Source of the DNA: Alphaproteobacteria bacterium
Lineage (GTDB): Bacteria > Pseudomonadota > Alphaproteobacteria > UBA8366
Assembly (NCBI GenBank): GCA_009377445.1
Contig: WHUA01000006.1
Location: 62,001 to 126,000 of the forward strand
DNA: 64,000 nt
Direction: 5' to 3'
The notes under the pieces are model-generated. The model searched no databases and was not told where the DNA came from. It saw nothing but the letters and a program-made list of their open reading frames with translations. Below, in pieces: positions 57,951 through 64,000 of this stretch (positions are counted from its first letter, which is position 1; each line of letters opens with the position of its first letter). Both the position numbers and the translations under genes were made by a program.

Positions 57951-59345
57951 ATGCAATTGGTCCGGCTTCTGCGAAATGCGTGCCTCTCTATTCTCACAAT
58001 AATCTTGCTCGCAGCCCCGGGTAGCGTCGAGGCAGATGATCGGCGGGAGGTCGAAAAGGCTGAGGCGGCTATTCTCCAGATTGTCCAATTGGCGATGGAA
58101 GGGCGGTTCGCGGAACTCGAAATAAAAGTGGCCGAGCGCAAAGCCTTCGTGGAGGCGCATCCAGACAAGGACGTAGGGTTCTCCGACATATTCGGCCCGT
58201 TTCGGAGGGCAGATCCAAATCTGGCTGGCCCTCTGAAAGAGTGGCGCGCGAAGTATCCCAAGTCGTTTGCGCCATATTTGGCATTCGGTGCGTACAGCAC
58301 ATATTTGGGATGGGTGGTTCGCGGTGAAGATACTACGCATTTGACGCACCCCAAGCGGTTCGAAGAAATGCGGCGCTATTTCGGCGAGGCGGCCTCGGCG
58401 CTGCGCATGGCGATCCGTCTCTACCCGAAGGCGCCGAAAGCATGGACGCGGCTGATTGGCATGGCGGCGTCACAGGGCGACGTGGTTGAAGTGGAGGAAA
58501 TCTTCAAGGAGGCGGTTCGTCACGTTCCCCGATCATCCTACTTGTATCGAACCTACTACGACGTACTCGCCCCTAAGTGGGTCGGCTCGGGCGCGCAGCA
58601 GCACGCCTTGAAATTCCGCATCCAGGGAATGTTCGCAGACAACCCGGACTTTGGCTGGATCGAAACGATAGAGGACCACGACAAAGCCTGGAACTTGTAC
58701 TGGCGCGACGAGCTAGAAGCGGCTCTGGCGATTTTTGACAAGATCATTGCGGCCAGCCCCGATTTTTCTAGTCGACAAGGCTGCGCTTCAACCCTGGCCG
58801 ATCTGAACCGGGTCGATGAATCGATTGATGAGTACTACCGGGCGCTCGCTCTGGATCCAGGGAATCCAAAAATCTATGCGCATCTGGCCTCCGTACAGTC
58901 GCGAAAATTAGAAGCGCGAGAATCGGCCGCGCGGAATCTCGACAGGGCTCTGATATTCGATCCGTATAATCCGGAATTCCTGCGGCGTCGCGCGCGAATG
59001 TATATGGACCAGAACGAGCCCGAATCTGCGAAGCGAGATTTGGACAAGGCGCTGCTGCTTGGCGCCCAGAACGATGAAGTTCGGGATCAATTGCGCCGGT
59101 ATTACTGGACGGTAGGAGACATGGGAAAGGCCGTCGAAGAAGCGGAGAAAATGATCACGCTTGCGCCGGCGCGCACCAAGAACTGGTATCTCTATGCCAT
59201 CACACTGCAGAAAAACCGCGACTGCCGTGCGCTGGAGGCGTTCGAAACTTATCTCCAGCAATGCCTTATGAAGCGGGAATGCGGCGAACGCCGGCAAGAG
59301 GTAATCACGCTCTTTATATACAACATGAAGCAAGCGTGCAGTTGA
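57951..59345 (+). CDS. Secreted TPR repeat protein
   Basis: 464 residues with a signal peptide, then a DUF4034-like helical part and several tetratricopeptide repeats (for example ESIDEYYRALALDPGNPKIY, ARNLDRALIFDPYNPEFLRR, AKRDLDKALLLGAQNDEVRD). It is probably a periplasmic or surface scaffold. Codon use is visibly less GC-rich than its neighbours, as for the next gene, suggesting transfer. The ATG at 57951 is preferred to a GTG at 57942 because GGGAG lies upstream. It is convergent with the lipoprotein gene, with 12 bp between. Confidence 0.82.
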   Translation: MQLVRLLRNACLSILTIILLAAPGSVEADDRREVEKAEAAILQIVQLAMEGRFAELEIKVAERKAFVEAHPDKDVGFSDIFGPFRRADPNLAGPLKEWRAKYPKSFAPYLAFGAYSTYLGWVVRGEDTTHLTHPKRFEEMRRYFGEAASALRMAIRLYPKAPKAWTRLIGMAASQGDVVEVEEIFKEAVRHVPRSSYLYRTYYDVLAPKWVGSGAQQHALKFRIQGMFADNPDFGWIETIEDHDKAWNLYWRDELEAALAIFDKIIAASPDFSSRQGCASTLADLNRVDESIDEYYRALALDPGNPKIYAHLASVQSRKLEARESAARNLDRALIFDPYNPEFLRRRARMYMDQNEPESAKRDLDKALLLGAQNDEVRDQLRRYYWTVGDMGKAVEEAEKMITLAPARTKNWYLYAITLQKNRDCRALEAFETYLQQCLMKRECGERRQEVITLFIYNMKQACS

Positions 59346-59357
59346 TATGGAAGGCGA

Positions 59358-59978
59358 TTACCGCTCGCGCCGGATGGCTTCCTCGTTCATTTGCTCGAAC
59401 CGCGGAAGATAGGGACGCAGGACTTCGGCATCGGCCTCGGCAAGCATGCTGCGTTCGGCTTCTTTCTGCATCATGTCGAGAGCCTTGAGTTCTGCGCGAT
59501 TCCTATTGTCTTGTTGTGCCATAAGGTCGTTCTGCCGCTCTGCAGTCTTCGCAAGTTGATCGGTCCGTGCTTGCCGCTTGAGTAACAGGCCCGCGGGATT
59601 GCGGGATTCCATGCGAAGCGTCATGTAGGCAAAGGAAATGCGTTGCCCCGTTTGCTTCCAGGCTTCGAAACTTTCAAAACCGTGGCTTTGAACAAGAAGT
59701 TCAAGCTCCGGCAATGTGCCGGCGGCACGCATCTCCGAAATGGCCCGCTCGAACGTACCTTGGCGCGGCAGCATCTTGTTAGGCGGCGTATACCGGCGTT
59801 TGCCCCAATACTCACTCGCCATGGCCTGAACCGGAAGATAGGAGTTCAGGTATCTTTGTACTTGCGCATCGGTCAGCACTGGGCGACCCGCCGGCATTAC
59901 CCCGACGTTCGTTTTCTCGGTTGCGCAGCCTGTCACCAGCGTAAGTATCAAGAGAAAACCGCTGAAAAAGCGAGCCAT
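59358..59978 (-). CDS. Hypothetical lipoprotein, 206 residues
   Basis: A signal peptide ends in a lipobox (TLVTGC, Cys near residue 18). The mature part has RPVLTDAQVQRYLNSYLPVQ, MLPRQGTFERAISEMRAAGT and a long, charged C-terminal helix (about residues 130-200) likely to form a coiled coil. I do not recognise the family; similar helical lipoproteins occur in other Proteobacteria. Like the TPR gene beside it, it is less GC-rich than the rest of the window. Confidence 0.75.
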   Translation of the reverse strand: MARFFSGFLLILTLVTGCATEKTNVGVMPAGRPVLTDAQVQRYLNSYLPVQAMASEYWGKRRYTPPNKMLPRQGTFERAISEMRAAGTLPELELLVQSHGFESFEAWKQTGQRISFAYMTLRMESRNPAGLLLKRQARTDQLAKTAERQNDLMAQQDNRNRAELKALDMMQKEAERSMLAEADAEVLRPYLPRFEQMNEEAIRRER

Positions 59979-60038
59979 CCGGATGCCTCTCGGATCTGTG
60001 TGGAGGCATAACCGTAGTAAGAAATTCTTAACGAGCTA

Positions 60039-60359
60039 TTACGTCTCCCTCTCCGACGAAGCATTCGGCCTGGGATCCAACGCATCCGCCACCGCCTCTT
60101 TCTCGCGCCTCGGCAGCAGCTTCATGACGAGGATGAATCCGGACAGCGTGAAGCAGATACTGTTGGTGACGATGATCGGCCATTGGCCCAGCAACACGCC
60201 GTAGGTTGTCCAGCAGGCGAAGCCGGCGACCGTGACCATGTACATCCAGCGCGAGATGTCCTTTGTCTCGCGCGTCTTGATGATCTTCCAGGCCTGCGGC
60301 ACGAAGCTGACGGTGGAGGCGGCGGTGGCGAGCCATCCGAAGATGACGGCGGGGTCCAT
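60039..60359 (-). CDS. SemiSWEET-type sugar transporter
   Basis: 106 residues with three membrane helices and the PQ-loop motif ASTVSFVPQAWKIIKTRETK followed by ISRWMYMVTVAGFACWTTYG. This is the three-helix half-unit of SWEET sugar transporters, which dimerises to form the pore. The C-terminal tail is charged. The sugar is not predictable. The gene stands alone. Confidence 0.9.
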   Translation of the reverse strand: MDPAVIFGWLATAASTVSFVPQAWKIIKTRETKDISRWMYMVTVAGFACWTTYGVLLGQWPIIVTNSICFTLSGFILVMKLLPRREKEAVADALDPRPNASSERET

Positions 60360-60430
60360 GGTTCGGGCGGTTCCGGCTGACCGTTGGGGCTCCTATACGA
60401 ACCGCCGATGCGCCGTCCGGTTCCGGGTGG

Positions 60431-61063
60431 TCAGGCCCCGTGCCGCGCCGCGAGCTCCGCGTCGATCGCCTTCGCGCGGGCGACGGAAGGGCGGCTCTCG
60501 AAACGCTCGATATACGCCTTGATAGCCGGCCGTTCGGGGATGAGCTGGAACTTCGTCGTCCAGGAGAGGCCGCTTCCCCAGATGACGTCGGCCGCGCTGA
60601 ATTTTCTCCCCAGCATATAGGGGCCTTCAGCGAGCTGGGTCGTGACGGTATCGATCACGCTGTCGAAATCGCCGTAGGCCATCATCGACGGCGGCCCTGG
60701 CTCCCGCTTCAGCGCGCGGTCGCCGACGGCGGGCTCGAAGCAGGCCGCGTAGTAAACCATCCAGCGCAGATATGGCCCGCGCAGCGGGTCGCCGATAGCG
60801 GGCGCCAGCCCCGCCTCCGGAAACAGGTCCGCGAGATAGAGGAAGATCGCCACCTGCTCCGTGATCAGGGCGTCGCCGTGCGTCACCGCGGGCACCTTGC
60901 CCATGGGATTGACCGCGAGGTAGGCAGGCTGCCGCTGCTCGCCGGCCTTGATGTCGATGGCCTCGAGGTCGTAGGGCGCGCCGATCTCCTCGAGCAGGGT
61001 CAGCGCGATCGACGACCGTGTGTTCGGCGCATGGTAGAGAACGATCTTCCGGTCGATGCTCAT
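60431..61063 (-). CDS. Glutathione S-transferase family protein
   Basis: 210 residues. The thioredoxin-like N-domain has KIVLYHAPNTRSSIALTLLE and the glutathione-site residues NPMGKVPAVTHGDALITEQV; the helical C-domain has AADVIWGSGLSWTTKFQLIP. It would conjugate or reduce small electrophiles. The ATG at 61063 has AGGAG upstream; a longer frame to 61180 is rejected because its N-terminus is not of the family. Confidence 0.88.
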   Translation of the reverse strand: MSIDRKIVLYHAPNTRSSIALTLLEEIGAPYDLEAIDIKAGEQRQPAYLAVNPMGKVPAVTHGDALITEQVAIFLYLADLFPEAGLAPAIGDPLRGPYLRWMVYYAACFEPAVGDRALKREPGPPSMMAYGDFDSVIDTVTTQLAEGPYMLGRKFSAADVIWGSGLSWTTKFQLIPERPAIKAYIERFESRPSVARAKAIDAELAARHGA

Positions 61064-61173
61064 TGCCGACTCCTGTTTGGCGCGTCGTTGTGCGTGGGGT
61101 GCGCGACACTGCAGACGCGCGTAGTCTATAGGATGAATGTGGCGATCGCGTGCCGGATCGGAGGGAGGCGAGC

Positions 61174-62220
61174 ATGTCATCGGGCAAAAAGGACAGTGGC
61201 GCGTTCGACGTGAGCCTATTGCCGGGCGCCGCGTTCGGGCGCCGGGTTCGTCTCCGCCATAACGGCGGCGATTACGCCGCGGCGGTTGCCGCCGCCGCGG
61301 AGGCCGATCCGGAGGCCCTGCCGCGGGCCCTTTACGCGGGCGACGGCCTGCTGCTGCTGCCGGGCATGCACGGCATCGCGGACGAACCGGCGCTGCTGGC
61401 GCGCCTCAGCCGGCTGTTCGGGCCGGAGGTGGAGGACTATCGCCAGACGCTGACCGCGCGGCACATGGTGCACGACAGCGTGCCGGAGATCTTCATCGTG
61501 TCGAACCTGCCGCCGGTCGGCCGCCAGCCGCCGCCGCGGCCGGAGCCGCCGCTTACGGCGGATGGGCGACTGCCGACGCGCTTCCCGCACCGCCGCGGCT
61601 GGCACACGGACCAGAGCTATCGCCGGCCGCCGCCCGACATCTCGCTGTTCTTCGCCGTGCTGCCGACGCAGAAAGGGCAGGGCCAGACGCTGTTCGCCAA
61701 CGGCATTGGCGCCTACGCGGCGTTGCCGGACGCGCTGAAGCGGCGCGTGGACGGGCTGGTCGGCATTCACGTCAAGCCCCGCTCGGGCCGTTCGGAGACG
61801 GCGGTGCGGGCCGGCGAGACGCCGCAGCCGCTGCGGCCCCACGAGCAGCCGCAGCGCCAGCCCGTCGTCCGGGTCCATCCCGTGACGGGGAAGCGCGCGC
61901 TCTATCTCTGCGAGGCCGGGCAGATGGATTGGGTCGACGGGCCATTCGCCGGCATGCAGCCGGGGCCGGACGGCGATGGCGCCCGGCTGCTGTACGAGAT
62001 CATGACACACCTGACGCAGCCGCAATTCACCTACGCGCACGACTGGGACCAGGGCGACCTCGTGGTCTGGGACAACCGCAGCCTGGCGCACGCGGCGACC
62101 TGGTACGCCGCCGCGCACAAGCGGCTGATGTGGCGAACGACGGTCCGCGGCAATCCCGGCGGCGAATATGCCGGCGAAAAGAAGAGTTGGATTCCGGTGG
62201 ACGAGGCGGCGGCGACGTAG
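61174..62220 (+). CDS. TauD/TfdA family 2-oxoglutarate dioxygenase
   Basis: 348 residues. The iron-binding facial triad is GWHTDQSY (His and Asp) and SLAHAATWY (distal His), and the arginine for 2-oxoglutarate is in LMWRTTVRG. A proline-rich insert precedes the first motif. Homologues open taurine, 2,4-D and other substrates; here it is unassigned. The ATG has GGAGGGAGG 4 bases upstream; a GTG at 61150 is an alternative. Confidence 0.88.
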   Translation: MSSGKKDSGAFDVSLLPGAAFGRRVRLRHNGGDYAAAVAAAAEADPEALPRALYAGDGLLLLPGMHGIADEPALLARLSRLFGPEVEDYRQTLTARHMVHDSVPEIFIVSNLPPVGRQPPPRPEPPLTADGRLPTRFPHRRGWHTDQSYRRPPPDISLFFAVLPTQKGQGQTLFANGIGAYAALPDALKRRVDGLVGIHVKPRSGRSETAVRAGETPQPLRPHEQPQRQPVVRVHPVTGKRALYLCEAGQMDWVDGPFAGMQPGPDGDGARLLYEIMTHLTQPQFTYAHDWDQGDLVVWDNRSLAHAATWYAAAHKRLMWRTTVRGNPGGEYAGEKKSWIPVDEAAAT

Positions 62221-62273
62221 TTGTTGGCCAATCGACCTTACCGTCGACCCAGCGGTCGCCCGGTCGCGCGTGG

Positions 62274-62341
62274 ACTCCGCGGATAAACCGCGGAGTGACG
62301 AATTTTTCTCTTCACGTCATTCCGCGGCTTGTAAAGCCGCG
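62274..62341. repeat. Paired palindromic repeat element
   Basis: ACTCCGCGG/CCGCGGAGT (62274-62282 and 62288-62296) and CGCGGCTT/AAGCCGCG (62323-62330 and 62334-62341) are perfect hairpins. They are joined by the longer near-palindrome GCGGAGTGACG/CGTCATTCCGC (62290-62300 and 62315-62325, one mismatch). This is the look of a dispersed alphaproteobacterial intergenic repeat. It lies between convergent genes and may also stop transcription. Confidence 0.75.
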
Positions 62342-62363
62342 CTTCAGGCAACCATCGTGCGGC

Positions 62364-64000
62364 TCAGGCCTTGAGCGCCTCCAGCACGCGGTCCGGCGTG
62401 AAGGGCATGTGGTACAGCCGCTTCCCCGTCAGCGCATGGAAGGCGTTCGCGACGGCGGCGGAGATGAACGGGTTGCCGATTTCGCCCAGCCCGGTCGGCT
62501 TGGCGTCGCTCTCGACGAACTCGACATGGATCTCCTCCGGCGCCTCGGCAATGCGCAGCACCTCGTAGTCGTGGAAGTTGGTCTGCTCGACCGCGCCGCC
62601 CTTGATCGTCGCACGCTCCTTCAGCACGCTCGACAGCCCGTAGATGACGCCGCTCTCTATGTTGCGGCGGGCCATTTCCGGCTGCACGACGGTGCCGCCG
62701 TCGATCGCCGCCCACACCTTGTGGACGTGGATCTTGCCGGAGCGGCGGTCGAGCGAGATCTCGACCACGCCCGCGCCGAGCGAGCCCGAGCGCTCCGAGA
62801 CCGAAAGCCCGAGCGCGCGGCCTTCCGGCCGCTTGGTCTTCCAGTCCGACATCTTCTCCACCATTTCGAAGACGCGCTGCGCCTTCGCCGGCATGGCCAG
62901 CCGCTGGCGGCGGAACTCGAACGGGTCCTGTCCTTCCGCCGCCGCCATCTCGTCGACCAGCCCTTCGATGGCGAACAGGTTGAAGGGATGGGCGACCGCC
63001 CGCCAATGCTTCAGGCGGATGCCGTGCGACACGCCGCGCTGCTCGATGTCCTGGTTCGGAATGCCGTAGTAGCTGTCGAGCTTGATGCCGCCCGTGGTAA
63101 GGCTTCCCCCGTCGCCGACGACGCAGTGCCGCCAGCCCGTGACCTTGCCGTCTGCGCCCATCGCCGCCTCAACGCATTGATAGGTCTGCGGCCGGAACAT
63201 GCCGTAGGCGATGTCTTCCTCGCGGGTCCAGATCATCTTCACCGGCTTCTTCACGTCGCGGGCGATCAGCGCCGCCTCGATCGTGTAGTCGGTGATCGAG
63301 CGCCGGCCGAAGCCGCCGCCCATGTATTGCTGGTGGTGGATGACCTGCGACGGCTTGAAGCCGAGCGCCTGGGCGATCTTTGCGCGCGAGGAATCGGGCG
63401 CCTGGGTGCCTTCCCAGATCTCGACCGTGTCGCCGGCCTCGTTGAAGCGGGCGACGCCGTTGAGCGGCTCCATCTGCGCGTGATAGCCGTAATCGCTCAT
63501 GAAGCTCGCCTTGAAGACCTTGGCGGCGCCAGCGAACGCGGCGTCTGTGTCGCCCGACTTCTTGACGCTCGTCGATTGCGCGGACTTGCCGTGCGCCAGC
63601 CCCGCATAGGTCTTGTACAGCGCGTCCTCGGAGTTGTAGCCGGCGGCGGCGGCGCCTTCCGCCCATTTCACCTTGAGCGCGTTGCGCGCGGCGATCACAT
63701 GCTCGTAGGTATCGCCGACCACCGCCACGCCGTAGTCGAGCTTGACCACGCCGGACACGCCCTTCATGGCGCGAACCTCGGCGTCGTTCCATCTCTCCGG
63801 CTTCGAAAGCTGCACCGGCGCGTGCACCGTCGAGGCGTAGACCATGCCGGGCAGATGCACGTCGATGGAGTATTGCGCGGTGCCGTTGACCTTGGGCGGG
63901 ATGTCGTGACGTCCGACTGCTTTGCCGATGATGCGGAACTCGCTCGGCTTCTTGAGCTCGTCCTTCGACACGGCGGGCATGGCGGACGGCGGGTCCGCGA
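62364..64000 (-). CDS. Xanthine dehydrogenase/isoquinoline oxidoreductase family molybdopterin subunit, N-terminus outside window
   Basis: At least 545 residues. The frame stays open past an internal ATG at 63980 to the end of the window, and the first visible residues match the middle of the family, not its start, so about 200 residues are probably missing. Landmarks: MGGGFGRRSITDYTIEAALI, FAIEGLVDEMAAAEGQDPFE and TGLGEIGNPFISAAVANAFH, with the active-site Glu likely in GLGEIG. This is the large subunit that holds the molybdenum cofactor and hydroxylates N-heterocycles or aldehydes. A small Fe-S subunit gene is expected upstream, outside the window. Confidence 0.88.
   Translation of the reverse strand, partial: ADPPSAMPAVSKDELKKPSEFRIIGKAVGRHDIPPKVNGTAQYSIDVHLPGMVYASTVHAPVQLSKPERWNDAEVRAMKGVSGVVKLDYGVAVVGDTYEHVIAARNALKVKWAEGAAAAGYNSEDALYKTYAGLAHGKSAQSTSVKKSGDTDAAFAGAAKVFKASFMSDYGYHAQMEPLNGVARFNEAGDTVEIWEGTQAPDSSRAKIAQALGFKPSQVIHHQQYMGGGFGRRSITDYTIEAALIARDVKKPVKMIWTREEDIAYGMFRPQTYQCVEAAMGADGKVTGWRHCVVGDGGSLTTGGIKLDSYYGIPNQDIEQRGVSHGIRLKHWRAVAHPFNLFAIEGLVDEMAAAEGQDPFEFRRQRLAMPAKAQRVFEMVEKMSDWKTKRPEGRALGLSVSERSGSLGAGVVEISLDRRSGKIHVHKVWAAIDGGTVVQPEMARRNIESGVIYGLSSVLKERATIKGGAVEQTNFHDYEVLRIAEAPEEIHVEFVESDAKPTGLGEIGNPFISAAVANAFHALTGKRLYHMPFTPDRVLEALKA

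Overview
The window reads as a stretch of GC-rich alphaproteobacterial chromosome. The clues are a FixL/FixJ/FixK-type oxygen cascade, several CaiB/BaiF CoA-transferases, an MlaC-type protein, FCD-type GntR regulation, a Lys/Ala histone-like protein and short palindromic repeats. Order (Rhodospirillales versus Hyphomicrobiales) cannot be settled from the sequence alone. Genes are dense on both strands and about 64 coding features can be supported. I saw no rRNA, tRNA, CRISPR array, insertion sequence or prophage.

Layout. 0-12.4 kb: the end of an ABC ATPase gene, a LemA/DUF2207 membrane pair, a chemotaxis receptor, a probable operon of DsbD, redoxin, histidine phosphatase and DUF3500 protein, a 2OG-oxygenase-like protein and small hypotheticals. 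12.6-18 kb: FixL-like haem-PAS kinase, FixJ-like regulator, a receiver-only protein, a FixK-like regulator with a FixJ-box-like site upstream, then an HdrBC/GlcF-like Fe-S protein preceded by a TTGTATACAA palindrome. 18-23.2 kb: an aldehyde dehydrogenase divergent from PhnW (2-aminoethylphosphonate transaminase), an AT-rich 0.6-kb gap, a histone H1-like protein and small proteins. 23.4-34.2 kb is a catabolic block: two tandem CoA-transferases, an M20 amidase gene broken by an in-frame TGA, an FCD regulator, and an operon of CoA-transferase, carboxyltransferase, biotin carboxylase, biotin carrier and a second carboxyltransferase. 34.5-38.9 kb: a Gfo/Idh/MocA oxidoreductase, MlaC, folate genes folB/folP/folK and a small XRE-like protein. 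38.9-46.8 kb: an acyl-CoA dehydrogenase coupled to a GlcD-like FAD enzyme, a lipoprotein, RhlE-type helicase divergent from a cold-shock protein, and a Sua5-type tRNA-modification enzyme. 46.9-57.8 kb: orphan ParA, tartrate-dehydrogenase-like enzyme coupled to a MaoC hydratase, DUF2459, VOC, NIPSNAP and binding proteins, a second Gfo/Idh/MocA enzyme, OtnC/OtnK-like tetronate genes and an AbrB-family membrane protein. 57.9-60 kb is less GC-rich and codes for a TPR protein and a lipoprotein. 60-64 kb: SemiSWEET, glutathione transferase, TauD-type dioxygenase and the 3' part of a molybdenum hydroxylase large subunit.

Together the genes suggest a metabolically versatile aerobe or microaerobe that degrades organic acids, acyl-CoAs, four-carbon sugar acids and phosphonates, with oxygen-responsive control. 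The best candidates for something undescribed are the two-carboxyltransferase operon with its FCD regulator and operator (27.4-34.2 kb), and the Fe-S protein at 16.6 kb, which has an altered second cluster motif and a matching operator-like palindrome.
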